A stretch of 39,317 nt of DNA from Planctomycetota bacterium (GCA_003695705.1 RFHU01000457.1:1-39317), one strand, 5' to 3'. Numbered from the stretch's first letter, positions 30,705-39,317 are shown. A program made the numbers and translations. The notes: generated by a model from the sequence alone, not told the origin.

Positions 30705-33700
30705 GTGATCGGCGAGGAGATCCAGCGCGCCCGCACCCTCCTGGCCGCGGTCATTCGCGAGGGCTTGCTGGACCCCGAGGCCGCCGACCGAGCCTACGAA
30801 GAGTGGGTGGCCGGCGCGGAGGGGGTCCCCTTCTCGCGCTTCTTGATCGCCCGCGGCCTCCCCGCCGAGGCGGTGCGGCGCGAACTGCGGCGTGCGGCCG
30901 TGGTCGGGCTCCCTTCCCCCGACCTGCACACCTACGAGCGCTTCGAAGACCTGCTCATGGGCCAGCTTGGGGTGGAGGCGGGGCTCTTGAGCCCCAAGCT
31001 GCTTCGCTCCGTGCGGGCGGTACAAGACAAGAAGCTCGCCGAGGGCAAGCTCCGGCGCCTCGAGGAGCTCTTGCCCCGCGCGGGCTACGATCCCCACCTC
31101 CTGGCCCTCCTCGCCGAGCACCTGCGCGAGCGGTTGCTCCTCTGCCCCGGCTGCCTGGGGCGCTACCCGCGGCGCGATCTCGGCGCCGTAGAGCTCGAGT
31201 GCCCGCGCTGCGGCGCGACCGTCCGGGCGGAGGCGCTCGAACCGGCCCCGGCCGAGACCGCGCTGGGCCCGGGCCGGCGGCACAGCCTCCTCGCCAGTTC
31301 GGAGCACCTCTTGGCCACGCGGAACCGGGACGCGAGCGTGTCCGAGCGCGAGGAGCGCAGCGCGCGGTCCGCTCCGGCCGAGGCCCCCCTCGTCGCTCTG
31401 GTGGCCGCCTTGGCGCTCCTCGTCGTGGGCGGATTGGTGGGCTTGGTCCTGCTGCAGAGTGCTCCGTCGGAGAATCGGTCCGCGCGCAGGACCGTTGCGC
31501 GGAGCGAGCATCCCAGGCGCCCACGGCGGGTCGAAGAAGCCGAGCCGGGGGCGCGGTCGCCCACGGCCGCCGAGGCGCGGGCCAAGGCCGCGCGCCTGGT
31601 GCGGGAGGGGCGCTACGCCGAAGCGATCGCCTTCTGGGAGCGGGTGCGGCCGGGGCCGGGCGAGGCACCCGAAGAGGTCGCCGCCCAGCGCCGAGAGCGC
31701 CTCGAAGCGCTGCGCGCTTGGCTTGCTGCGGCGCGCACCGCGGAGGAACTCGTCGCCGGGCTCGCGGGCGGCGAGCTGGCGGAGGACGCGGAAGCGCGGG
31801 CGAGGACTTGCCTCGCGGGCGCGCCGCCCGGCCGGCCTCCGCCCTTCGACCGGCTCGCCCGCGCGCTGCGGCGCCGGGTGGCCGAGCGGCGTCGCCAGGC
31901 CCTCGCCGCCGCGGAGCGCAGGCTCGAGACCGCGCGGGCTCGGCCCGACCCCGAGGCCGAGGCGTGGAGGCGGCGCGCGGCCGCGGCCCGCCGCGCACGG
32001 CCCCTCTACGGGCTGCGCCTCGCCGGCCGGGAGGCCGGCGCCGCGCGGATCCTCGACCTCGACGCGACGGGCTATCGACTTCAGACTTCGTTGGGGGCCT
32101 TCGCTGCCTCCTGGAAGGAGGCACCGCAGGTGGGGCTGCGTGTCCTGCGGGCGGTGGCCGATCCGGCGCGGAGGTGCGACCGGCTGGCGCTGCTGCGCCA
32201 AGCCCTCCTCGCTCGAGAGGCGCGGGAGGTCGAGCGCCTCGCGCCCCGCCTGGGCTTCGCCGAAGAGGCGCAGGCCTTGCTCGCTCAAGCGCCCACGGCC
32301 TTCCCTCCCGAGCGCGTGGCCGAGGGCGGCGTTCGGGTGCGCTGGGGCGGAGGGCGCGTCGCGACCGACCTTTCGCCGGCCGAGGGGACGACCCTGCGTG
32401 GCCTAGGCACGGCGCTGCGTCTCGAAGGTGCGCAGCCGCGCCTCGCCACGCGTCGCTTTCCCCTGTCCGGGCGAGGCGACGGAGTCGGCAGAATCCTCCG
32501 GGTCCGCGCGACGCTCGAGGCCGAAGGAACGCGCTCGCTCGGGCTGCGCTTCGCGCGCGGCGGAAGCGAGCGTGGCTACACGCTCCGCTGGGGCGAGGGA
32601 GGCTGGAGACTGGAGGTCGACTTCGGCGCTGCGGCAACCGTCCTCGCCGAAGGACCGCTCGACGAAGACGGCGGACGCGCGGAGCTCGAGCTCGCGGGGG
32701 AGGAACTGAGCGTCTCGATCGCCGGGCGGGTGCTCGGACGGGCTCGGGCCCACGCGCGGGGCACCCGGGTATGGGCGACCTGCGGTGCGAGCGGGGCGCC
32801 CTTGTTCCTGCGCGAGCTCGCCTTGGAAGGGAGCCTCGACGCACAGGAACTCGAGGCCGCCGAGCGCCGCTACGCTCGGGCCGTCGACCTCGCCTTCGAA
32901 CGCGCAGCGCTCCCTTTGGGGGTGCCGGCCCTCGACCCGGCCTGCGCCGAGGCCCTCGGCGAGGGGGCCTCCCGCACGCCGGAGCTGCAGGCGCGCCTCG
33001 ACGAGGGGCTGCGCCTCTACCTCTCGGGACGCGCCCGGGAAGCGGAGCGGGTCCTCGAGGGCGCCGAGGGATCGTTCGCGGCGCAATTCCTTTCGGCCTT
33101 GTGTGCCCTCCGTCGCGGCGAGGCATACCTCGCCCTTGCGCGGTCGCGTGCGGCGCTTCGCCTCCGTCCCCGCTTTCCGGCAGCCCACGCCGCGATCGGC
33201 CTCGTCTTCGCGCTGTTCGGCCGCGAGGGGCCTGCGCGGGAGCACCTCGACGCCGCGGCCGCCGAGCGCCCCGACCTCGCCTTCCTGCCCCTCGCGCGCG
33301 CCTGGCTGGACGCCCGCCCCGGCGCGGGTGCCTCCGCCCTTGGCGCGCCGGAGGACGACCTCTCCCTCGCGCGCGCGCTCGCTCCCGGCGATCCCCTCGT
33401 GCGGCGCGTCGAACTCGCCTGGCGCGCGGCGCACGCGCTCGCCGGGGGCGCGGGGGCGCCGCGCTCGGCCGGAGCCGCTTGCCTGGTTCGCGCGGCGACC
33501 GACGAGGTTGCCGCGGCTTGGGTCCCCTTCGTCGAGGGCTTCGCCGAGCGCTGCGCCCGAATCCTCGGTCACCGCGGTCGCGAGGAGCGAGCCCTCGAGG
33601 TGCTCCTCCTCGACCCGACGGAGTTCGGCCTGCGCGCCCCCAAGGGCGTCGACGCGGCCTACTTCGACCTTTGGAGCGGCGCGGTGCTCGCTTCGCGGTC

Positions 33701-34139
33701 CGTCGACCCCAGCGAGCCGGCGACCGCGCGCGCCTGCGCGCGGGCCCTGGCCGAGGCCGAGTGCGCGCTGCGCTACGGGGCGACTCCTCCCTGGCTCGAG
33801 TCGGGGCTGTGCGACGCGGTCGTCGCTCGCCTGGAGCGGGGTCCCCCGCACGGTCCCCTCGTCGATCGGTTGCGGCAGGCAGCCCCCTGGGACGAAGGCC
33901 GCTGGCAGCGCTTGCTCGGTCTTTCGCGGTCCGGGCTGCGCACCGATCCGGAGGCGCGCGCCCGCGCCTTCGCCTGGGTGTGGTTGCGCGGACCCCTCGC
34001 CTTCGGCGAGCAGCTGCGCGCCTGCGCCGGGGGGCGCCCTCCCCCGCCGCCCGAGGTCGATCCGGAGGCCCTCGAAGAACGCCTGCGGCACGCCTTCGGG
34101 GCCGACGCCGAGGCGCCGCCTGGCGAGCGCCCCCGCTGA
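30705..34139 (+). CDS. Large one-TM protein: helical module, zinc ribbon, TM, TPR and peptidase-like ectodomain
   Basis: The product is 1144 residues from GTG 30705 (GGGA directly before). Residues 1-60 are a helical module like that at the start of the kinase gene at 1891. A further helical unit leads to a zinc-ribbon-like pair, CPGC and CPRC, near 150-175. One membrane helix (about 228-250) separates this cytoplasmic part from a large Ala/Arg-rich ectodomain. That has coiled helices, a jelly-roll or LamG-like part near 560-700, TPR-like helices near 770-880, and an end that resembles DUF1570 gluzincin peptidases (RALAEAECALRYGATPPWLE) but lacks HExxH. It follows secDF by 52 bp and may share its transcript. 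The function is unknown. Confidence 0.85.
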   Translation: MIGEEIQRARTLLAAVIREGLLDPEAADRAYEEWVAGAEGVPFSRFLIARGLPAEAVRRELRRAAVVGLPSPDLHTYERFEDLLMGQLGVEAGLLSPKLLRSVRAVQDKKLAEGKLRRLEELLPRAGYDPHLLALLAEHLRERLLLCPGCLGRYPRRDLGAVELECPRCGATVRAEALEPAPAETALGPGRRHSLLASSEHLLATRNRDASVSEREERSARSAPAEAPLVALVAALALLVVGGLVGLVLLQSAPSENRSARRTVARSEHPRRPRRVEEAEPGARSPTAAEARAKAARLVREGRYAEAIAFWERVRPGPGEAPEEVAAQRRERLEALRAWLAAARTAEELVAGLAGGELAEDAEARARTCLAGAPPGRPPPFDRLARALRRRVAERRRQALAAAERRLETARARPDPEAEAWRRRAAAARRARPLYGLRLAGREAGAARILDLDATGYRLQTSLGAFAASWKEAPQVGLRVLRAVADPARRCDRLALLRQALLAREAREVERLAPRLGFAEEAQALLAQAPTAFPPERVAEGGVRVRWGGGRVATDLSPAEGTTLRGLGTALRLEGAQPRLATRRFPLSGRGDGVGRILRVRATLEAEGTRSLGLRFARGGSERGYTLRWGEGGWRLEVDFGAAATVLAEGPLDEDGGRAELELAGEELSVSIAGRVLGRARAHARGTRVWATCGASGAPLFLRELALEGSLDAQELEAAERRYARAVDLAFERAALPLGVPALDPACAEALGEGASRTPELQARLDEGLRLYLSGRAREAERVLEGAEGSFAAQFLSALCALRRGEAYLALARSRAALRLRPRFPAAHAAIGLVFALFGREGPAREHLDAAAAERPDLAFLPLARAWLDARPGAGASALGAPEDDLSLARALAPGDPLVRRVELAWRAAHALAGGAGAPRSAGAACLVRAATDEVAAAWVPFVEGFAERCARILGHRGREERALEVLLLDPTEFGLRAPKGVDAAYFDLWSGAVLASRSVDPSEPATARACARALAEAECALRYGATPPWLESGLCDAVVARLERGPPHGPLVDRLRQAAPWDEGRWQRLLGLSRSGLRTDPEARARAFAWVWLRGPLAFGEQLRACAGGRPPPPPEVDPEALEERLRHAFGADAEAPPGERPR

Positions 34140-34629
34140 GGGGAGTCCCGGCCGCGTCCCCGCCGGTCACGACGCGAAGGCGAACGACTCTCCTCGCGCC
34201 TCGGGTGGATCGCTGCAGGGTGTCACCTCCGGTGAGGGTGCATGCTGCCCGGAGGTCCGCCGCCCAGCCGCCTCGGCTCGCTCTGGAGCAGGAAGGAGGC
34301 AGGCGCCGAAGCGGACCAAGCTGGACGACGTGGCGCGGGCGTGGTTCGCCGGGGCCGCGGCCGCCCGGGCGCAGCGCAGGCCGCCCACCGAGCGCCTGGT
34401 TCGCGAGGTCGCTTCCGAATCCGGGAAGTCCGCCCGAAGTCGGCGCCTTCCGGGAGCGAAGGGCGCTCCCCATGCGCCCGCGACTCCGGGGGAAGCGGCG
34501 AGCGCAACCAGCTAAAATGAAAGACCTTACGCAACCTTCGCGGGGCCAATTCCCAGGCGGGCCGGCCGCCCGGGCTGGCTCTTCCGGACCGGTCCGGGCT
34601 TTGCGGCTCCCCGCGGGGAGGCGGACGAC
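34140..34629. other. 490-base stretch with no convincing gene
   Basis: A plus-strand frame running to a TAA near 34513-34515 (with KLDDVARAWFAGAAAARAQ) has coding-like codon use but no start codon, so it may be a remnant. TAAAAT (34513-34518) could be a -10 box for the following gene, but no -35 box is present 17 bases upstream. No RNA gene or terminator is seen. Confidence 0.4.
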
Positions 34630-35517
34630 ATGAAGATCCGCAAGCAGTTCGCTGCGGGCGCGGGGGTCGGGGCGTGCTGCGCCCTGCTCCTGCTCTCGGG
34701 CCTGGCCCAGGCGGGGCCCTTCGACCGCGTCGTGACCACCGGCCACGACGCGGTGGCGACGCCGGGCGCCCGGGTGCCCCTCGAGGGGAAGTTCGAGCGC
34801 CGGGGCCTCTGGCTCTTCAACCCCGACCTGCACGACGAGCCCGTCGACTTCTTCCTCGGCGGGACGGCGGTCGGCGCGGCCCGCACCGATCGCGACGGGG
34901 TGGCCGCCGTGCCCTTCGTCGCGCCGGCGGCGGGGGTCTACCCCTTCGCCGCTCGGCTGGCGCGACGGCCTTCGGCACCGCCTGCCCGCGCGCGGCTCTT
35001 CGTCCTCGATCCCGCCCAGCCCGTCGCCGTCTGCGACATCGACGAAACCCTCTCCGACATGCCCAGTTGGCAGGTCCCCTTCGCGGGCGCTCTCGCGCCG
35101 ACCTACCCTGGGGCCGTGGCGCTCCTGCGCGACCTCGCCCGCCGCTACGCGATCGTCTACCTCACTGCGCGGGACGACGCCTTCGACCGCAGTACGCGCG
35201 CCTTCCTCGCCCGCCACGGCTTTCCCGACGGGCCGGTGCTCTACAACGACCTCGGGTGGACCACGCGGCGCGAGCGCGAGCAACTCCTTTCCCGCCACCA
35301 CGGAGAGTTCAAGCTCCGCGTCCTCCGCGCCCTCCAAGGGCGCGGCGTGCGCCTCGTCCTCGGCCTTGGCAACGCGGAGACCGACGCCTACGCCTACGAG
35401 CGAGCGGGGCTGCAGAGTTTTTTGCGCACCTCGCGCGTCGGCAGCGGCTCGAGCTTTCGCTTTCTCGACTACGACGTCCTGCGCCTCGAACTCGTCGCCC
35501 GCGGGTTGCTTCCTTAG
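34630..35517 (+). CDS. Exported HAD-superfamily protein, lipin/LNS2 (phosphatidate phosphatase)-like
   Basis: The product is 295 residues. A signal peptide (ACCALLLLSGLAQA) is followed by a beta-sandwich segment (about 30-120). The HAD domain carries the DxDxT motif DIDET (D136 and D138) and then IVYLTARDD and a GNAETDAYAYERAG segment. The order DIDxT, a Pro-containing insert, and YLTAR is the layout of the LNS2 domain in lipins and of related APP1-like proteins, which dephosphorylate phosphatidate. In bacteria such proteins are often periplasmic; activity on lipid phosphate here is inference. ATG 34630 is preceded by GGGGAGG. It stands between a non-coding stretch and a minus-strand lipoprotein gene. 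Confidence 0.83.
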   Translation: MKIRKQFAAGAGVGACCALLLLSGLAQAGPFDRVVTTGHDAVATPGARVPLEGKFERRGLWLFNPDLHDEPVDFFLGGTAVGAARTDRDGVAAVPFVAPAAGVYPFAARLARRPSAPPARARLFVLDPAQPVAVCDIDETLSDMPSWQVPFAGALAPTYPGAVALLRDLARRYAIVYLTARDDAFDRSTRAFLARHGFPDGPVLYNDLGWTTRREREQLLSRHHGEFKLRVLRALQGRGVRLVLGLGNAETDAYAYERAGLQSFLRTSRVGSGSSFRFLDYDVLRLELVARGLLP

Positions 35518-35550
35518 GAGTCGGGCGGAACGCTCGACCGAAGGACCGCG

Positions 35551-35895
35551 TCAGCGCGGCCGGCCCATGTCCACCACCGCCAGGACGGGGCGGAAGGGCT
35601 TCGTGCGCGGGGACGGCGCTGCGGGCTTGCGGAAGACGGCGCACAGGGCCGACGCGGGGAAGTCCGCGGGAGGACCTTCGGGGAGGCGCTGCGCCCGCCC
35701 CGCGAGGCTCCCCGTCCGCGGCGCGCGCCGGTCCTCGGAGCGCCGGCCAGCTGCTCGCGGCAGCGGCGGCGCCGCCGCCGCCGCGCGGCGGACGCACAGC
35801 GCAGAAGTCCCTGCCTGCGGCGTGGGGGCCGTGCAGCCCGCGGCGAGGGCCAAGACCGCGCCCACCAGCCACACCACGCTTCGCTTCCAACCCAC
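35551..35895 (-). CDS. Small lipoprotein of unknown function
   Basis: The product is 114 residues from GTG 35893-35895, with AAGGAG 9 bases upstream. A positively charged start and hydrophobic core (VVWLVGAVLALAAGC) end in a lipobox-type LAAGC, so the mature protein should be lipid-anchored at Cys. The rest is Ala/Pro/Arg-rich, with PVLAVVDMGRPR at the end, and has no known domain. It lies between the HAD gene and the divergent moxR gene. The signal and lipobox plus the good ribosome site support a real gene; its composition is otherwise weak. Confidence 0.6.
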   Translation of the reverse strand: MGWKRSVVWLVGAVLALAAGCTAPTPQAGTSALCVRRAAAAAPPLPRAAGRRSEDRRAPRTGSLAGRAQRLPEGPPADFPASALCAVFRKPAAPSPRTKPFRPVLAVVDMGRPR

Positions 35896-36047
35896 TCCGC
35901 ACTCCTTCCGCAATGCTCCTTTCGGCAGCGCCGGGAGCAAGCTGTAGCCCCGTCGCGTGATGTTCCTCCGGTCGGGCGAGTTCCCCTCGGCGGATTCACG
36001 ACGGCTCCGCGGGCCAGGGGGCGCGCGCTCGCGCCTCCGGCATGGCG

Positions 36048-36053
36048 TATGAT
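36048..36053 (+). promoter_or_regulatory. Possible -10 box of the moxR operon
   Basis: TATGAT matches the -10 consensus at five of six positions and lies 26 bases before the GTG 36079 start. No -35 box is recognisable at the usual distance, so it is a weak call. If real, the ATG at 36049 would lie inside the promoter, supporting the GTG start. Confidence 0.3.
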
Positions 36054-36078
36054 TCGCCTGCCGCAGGGGAGAAAGCAC

Positions 36079-37005
36079 GTGAGCGATTTGGTCTCGCGCC
36101 TACGGGACAACCTCGGTCGGGCGATTCGCGGCAAAGAGCGTGAGATCGATCTGTTGGTCGCCTGCTTCCTCGGGGGCGGGAACGTGCTCCTCAACGACGT
36201 GCCGGGGGTGGGCAAGACCACGCTGGCCAAGGCCATCGCGAAGTCCATTGCGGGCGGCTTCCGGCGCGTTCAGTTCACCCCCGACCTGCTCCCCGCGGAC
36301 ATCCTCGGCGGGAGCATCTACAACCCCAAGGAAGGCAGCTTCTCCTTTCGCAAGGGGCCGGTGTTCACCAACGTCCTCCTCGCCGACGAGATCAACCGCG
36401 CCAGCCCGCGCACCCAGTCCGCCCTCCTCGAGGCCATGGCCGAGGGGCAAGTGAGCATCGAGGGGACGACCCACGCCCTGCCCGACCCCTTCTGGGTCAT
36501 TGCCACGCAGAATCCGGTGGAGTCCCACGGCACCTACCCCCTCCCCGAGGCCCAGCTCGACCGCTTCTCCATGCAGCTTGCCATGGGCTACCCGCCCCCC
36601 GAGGAGGAGGAGAAGATCCTCGCCGACCTCGGCGGCCCCTCGCCGCTCGCAGGCCTCGACGCGGTGACCACCCTCGAGGAAGTGGTGGCCGAGCGGGCCC
36701 GCGTGCAGTCCCTCCACGTGGACGAGGACGTACGCCGCTACATCGTCGACATCGTGCGCGCTACGCGCCGCGAGCCGCGCCTCGCGCTGGGCGCGTCGCC
36801 TCGCGGGGGGATCGCCCTCTACCGCATGGCGCAGGGCTGGGCCGCCGTCCAGGGGCGCGAGGCCGTGCTCCCCGACGACGTGAAGGCCGTGGCCGGCAAG
36901 ACCCTCGCCCATCGCTTGGTGCTCGAGACCAAGGCCCGCTACTCGGGGGTCGACAAGGAAGCCCTGGTGGCGGACGTGCTCGAGGGCGTGCGGGTCCCGG
37001 TGTGA
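36079..37005 (+). CDS. MoxR-family AAA+ ATPase
   Basis: The product is 308 residues from GTG 36079, chosen because GGGGAG lies 7 bases upstream; ATG 36049 in the same frame adds ten residues. Walker A (NDVPGVGKTTLAKA), Walker B (VLLADEINRA), the sensor IATQNPVE and the lid helices are typical of MoxR proteins. These act as chaperones that assemble or activate metal- or VWA-type partner proteins. The order moxR, DUF58, transglutaminase-type gene is common in Planctomycetota and elsewhere, which suggests that the DUF58 protein is its partner. Confidence 0.94.
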   Translation: MSDLVSRLRDNLGRAIRGKEREIDLLVACFLGGGNVLLNDVPGVGKTTLAKAIAKSIAGGFRRVQFTPDLLPADILGGSIYNPKEGSFSFRKGPVFTNVLLADEINRASPRTQSALLEAMAEGQVSIEGTTHALPDPFWVIATQNPVESHGTYPLPEAQLDRFSMQLAMGYPPPEEEEKILADLGGPSPLAGLDAVTTLEEVVAERARVQSLHVDEDVRRYIVDIVRATRREPRLALGASPRGGIALYRMAQGWAAVQGREAVLPDDVKAVAGKTLAHRLVLETKARYSGVDKEALVADVLEGVRVPV

Positions 37006-37033
37006 CCGGCGCCGAGCCGGGGGCCTCCTCCGC

Positions 37034-38284
37034 GTGAATTCCGCGCCCGAGCGCGAGGAGGGTTCGGGAAGCGGAGCGCTGGCGCGCTCCGCGCTGCTTC
37101 GCTGGCTGCTGAGCCGCTTCACCCCCAGCGGACGAGCCCTGCTCGGGGCGACCGTGGTGGTGGGCGTCTACTCGGCGGCGTTCCGCTTCGACGCCAACCC
37201 GATGTACTTCTTCGCCAGCGCGTTGCTCTCCCTGCTGGTCGTCGACGCGCTCGTGGGCTGGGTCTTCCGTCCGCGAGCGGAGGTCGAGCGCCAACTGCCC
37301 GAGCGCGTGGCGGCAGGATCCGACGTGCGCTTGCGCGCGCGCGTCACCAACCGCGGTCGCCTGCCCCTCTTCGACTGGGGCTACGTCGAGCGCCTGGATC
37401 CGACGGCCTTCGCGCGGGCACCCGAACCGCCCCACGCGCGCTGTCTTTTGCCCGGCGCGAGCGCGGAGGCGGAGGATCGCCTGCGCCCCCTGCGGCGGGG
37501 GGTCTACGACCTGCCTGGCCCGCTCGTCTACTCCGCCTTCCCTTTTGGGTTCTACCGCACGCCGTGCAAGCAAGCCGCCCCGGCACGCCTGGTGGTTACG
37601 CCGAGCTTCTCTCCCCTCGCGCGCCTCGACCTCCCGGCCGGACGGCGGCACCAGCCCGGCGGTCTGGCCCTGGTCAGCGCGGTGGGCGACTCGGAGGAGT
37701 TCCTTGGCCTGCGCGAGTACCGCGCTGGCGACCGCCTGCGCGACGTGTACGCCCGGGCCTGGGCGCGCCTCGGGCGCCCCGTCGTCCGCGAGCACCGGCA
37801 GGAGTACCTCACCCGGGTCGGCCTCGTCGTCGACGCCCACGCTCCCGGTCGGCGGCGCGGGGCGCGCCGGGCCTTCGAGGCGGCCGTCTCCCTCGGAGCC
37901 GCCGTGGCCGACGCCCTCGCCCGCGAGGAATACGTGATCGACTTGTTCGCCGCGGGGGGCGAACTCTTCCACTTCCAGGCCGGGCGCAGCTTGGCCACCT
38001 TCGAGGACATCCTCGACGTCTTGGCCTGCCTCGCGCCCTGCCGCAGCGACCCCTTCCCTCGCCTGGGGCCCCGCGTCCTCGACGAAGCCGGGCGGCTGAG
38101 CGCGGTGGTGGCCGTCTTCCTCGATTGGGGGCCCTCGCGCCGAGACTTCGTCCGCGCGCTCGAAGAGCGCGGCTGCGCGCTCCGGGGAGTCGTGGTCTGC
38201 GAGGGGGCGCCGAGCAGCGATCCGGGCCCCACGCTTCGCCTGCTCTCCCCGGCCGAGGTCGAGGAGGGGGTCGAGGCCCTGTGA
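37034..38284 (+). CDS. DUF58-family membrane protein
   Basis: The product is 416 residues from GTG 37034, 28 bp after moxR. Two N-terminal membrane helices (about 38-75, then a short loop) are followed by a beta-sandwich region. The DUF58 core has GLREYRAGDRLRDVYARAWA and RPVVREHRQEY, the conserved block, then a VWA-like half with VGLVVDAHAPG (a degenerate metal site). DUF58 proteins are substrates or partners of MoxR ATPases. The next gene overlaps its TGA as GTGA. Confidence 0.92.
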   Translation: MNSAPEREEGSGSGALARSALLRWLLSRFTPSGRALLGATVVVGVYSAAFRFDANPMYFFASALLSLLVVDALVGWVFRPRAEVERQLPERVAAGSDVRLRARVTNRGRLPLFDWGYVERLDPTAFARAPEPPHARCLLPGASAEAEDRLRPLRRGVYDLPGPLVYSAFPFGFYRTPCKQAAPARLVVTPSFSPLARLDLPAGRRHQPGGLALVSAVGDSEEFLGLREYRAGDRLRDVYARAWARLGRPVVREHRQEYLTRVGLVVDAHAPGRRRGARRAFEAAVSLGAAVADALAREEYVIDLFAAGGELFHFQAGRSLATFEDILDVLACLAPCRSDPFPRLGPRVLDEAGRLSAVVAVFLDWGPSRRDFVRALEERGCALRGVVVCEGAPSSDPGPTLRLLSPAEVEEGVEAL

Positions 38285-39317
38285 GGGGCAAAGGGGCGCC
38301 ACCCCCAGGGAGACGCGGCGAGGACCTCTTGGCCTACGGGCTCGTCGGCCTCTCGTGGGCCGTGCTCTGGATGGCCTCCCGGCAGGTGGCCTTCTTGCTT
38401 CCTCTTCTCGTCCTCCTTCTCGCGCACCCCTGGCTGGGACGCCTCTTCGCGCCGAGGATCCCCTGGTACGTCTACGCGCTGTTGCTTGCCCCGGCCTCCT
38501 GGGCCAACCGGAACGTCACCCTCGAGCGCCTGGGCGGAGCACGCTTTCAGACCACCTTCTTCATCGCCCTCCTCTTTCTCGTCTGGGCCCTCCTGAGCCT
38601 CTACCGGCGCCGCGACCCCCGCCGTCTCCCCCGCCTCCTCCTCTTCTGCGCGCTCTGCTGTGCCTCGTCGGCGGTGGGGTTGGCCGAGGTGGTGGGAGAC
38701 AGCCCGCGTTGGTTCGAGCGCTCGCTCCTCGGTCCGTGGACGCCGCGTTCGCCCGAGCGCTTCTACGCGGGTGCGATCGCGCTTTACACGACGCTCGCGG
38801 TCCTGGCCTCGCGCCGAGGCCTCGTGCGACCGCGCCGCGACGAGCAGGGCGGGGGCCTCTTTTTGCCTGCGATCCTGGCTCTCGCCCTCGCGGTCGTGGC
38901 CGCCTTGGGGTGGACCGGCATCGTCGTTGCACGCCGGCACTACCAGGACCTCGCCAACTGGAGCACGTCCCTCCTTCGGGACGCCGGGCCGGGCAGCGGG
39001 TTCTCGGGAGCAGGGAACCTCGACTCGGTCTCGAGCCAGCGCGCCGCCGCCGCGCGGCGGGTGTGCCTGCGCGCGGTGGCCGCGCGGGCGCCAGGCTATC
39101 TGCGCGCGCGCGTCTTCGCCCGCTACGCGAAGGGCCGCTGGACCGAATCCCCCGGCGGGGAGGAGCGACTCCTTCCCCGGGCAGGGTGGGTCGCACTTTC
39201 GCCAACGGAGGGGCGCCGCGCAGAGGCCCTCTTCCTCGAGCCCGTCGGCGGCGACGGCGCCACGCTCTTCGTCCCGCTCGAGGTCGCCTCTTTGCGGGGG
39301 GGCGGGGCCGTGCGGCG
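38281..39317 (+). CDS. TgpA-like transglutaminase-domain membrane protein, cut by window edge
   Basis: Translation from GTG 38281 (overlapping the DUF58 stop by 4 bases) stays open to the edge, giving 345 residues. It has six or more membrane helices, starting LVGLSWAVLWMA and VAFLLPLLVLLLAHPWLG, and then an extracytoplasmic part with LRAVAARAPGYLRARVFARY, the segment that precedes the transglutaminase fold in TgpA/DUF3488 proteins. The catalytic Cys-His-Asp domain would lie beyond the window. This is an inference from layout, gene context and the one recognisable segment. Confidence 0.83.
   Translation, partial: MRGKGAPPPGRRGEDLLAYGLVGLSWAVLWMASRQVAFLLPLLVLLLAHPWLGRLFAPRIPWYVYALLLAPASWANRNVTLERLGGARFQTTFFIALLFLVWALLSLYRRRDPRRLPRLLLFCALCCASSAVGLAEVVGDSPRWFERSLLGPWTPRSPERFYAGAIALYTTLAVLASRRGLVRPRRDEQGGGLFLPAILALALAVVAALGWTGIVVARRHYQDLANWSTSLLRDAGPGSGFSGAGNLDSVSSQRAAAARRVCLRAVAARAPGYLRARVFARYAKGRWTESPGGEERLLPRAGWVALSPTEGRRAEALFLEPVGGDGATLFVPLEVASLRGGGAVR

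Noticed and set aside
34242-34520. 92-codon plus-strand open frame in the gap before the HAD gene
   Set aside because: It has Arg/Gly/Pro-rich shadow composition, no ribosome site and no domain. A different frame in this gap looks more coding-like but lacks a start.
30955-35337. 1460-codon minus-strand open frame
   Set aside because: It is a GC-driven antisense frame over the 1144-residue gene and the HAD gene; composition is almost only Arg, Pro, Ala and Gly.

Overview
This is a GC-rich (about 70%), gene-dense bacterial chromosome segment. I see no phage, plasmid, CRISPR or intact insertion-sequence genes and no rRNA or tRNA genes. It most resembles the phylum Planctomycetota. The reasons are transmembrane Ser/Thr kinases with a lineage-style N-terminal helical module, MoxR/DUF58/transglutaminase-type genes in a row, a K+-dependent-type membrane pyrophosphatase, very large one-membrane-span proteins with poorly conserved ectodomains, and frequent GTG starts. 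This placement is inference; no 16S or marker phylogeny was possible.

Layout. (1) 1-6.9 kb: a PknB-like kinase cut by the window edge (minus), a divergent GT4 glycosyltransferase, then a minus-strand cluster with a SprT-like/DUF2786 protein, an unlisted tail-anchored Pro/Arg-rich protein and a protein with a Tudor-like tail. A small stand-alone GyrB-like ATPase domain is divergent from this cluster. (2) 6.9-9.0 kb: two translationally coupled NfeD proteins (minus). (3) 9.1-16.4 kb: a complete F1Fo ATP synthase operon, atpZ-B-E-F-H-A-G-D-C, behind a good sigma70-type promoter. Its alpha subunit carries an insertion of about 100 residues. (4) 16.5-17.7 kb: a decayed kinase-FHA gene and a short non-coding stretch. 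(5) 17.7-20.0 kb: ruvB overlapping a SpoIID/LytB gene (minus). (6) 20.1-23.8 kb: hppA with an unusual coiled-coil tail, then tgt. (7) 23.8-26.8 kb: an exported alpha/beta hydrolase (minus) and a secreted CAP/SCP protein (plus). (8) 27.0-34.1 kb: yajC, a secD-secF fusion with a repeat-rich expanded periplasmic domain, and a 1144-residue membrane protein. (9) 34.1-39.3 kb: an exported lipin/LNS2-like HAD protein, a small lipoprotein (minus), and moxR, a DUF58 gene and a TgpA-like transglutaminase gene running off the window.

Functional links: the ATP synthase and membrane pyrophosphatase both couple phosphate-bond chemistry to membrane ion gradients. YajC-SecDF uses the same gradient to help export, and many of the remaining genes encode exported or membrane proteins. 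Translational coupling by GTGA overlaps recurs (nfeD pair, ruvB-spoIID, DUF58-tgpA). The most unusual features are the AtpA insertion, the solo GyrB-like domain, the tail-anchored protein with a probable CTG start, the HppA tail, the SecDF linker, and the two-step frame decay of the kinase-FHA gene.
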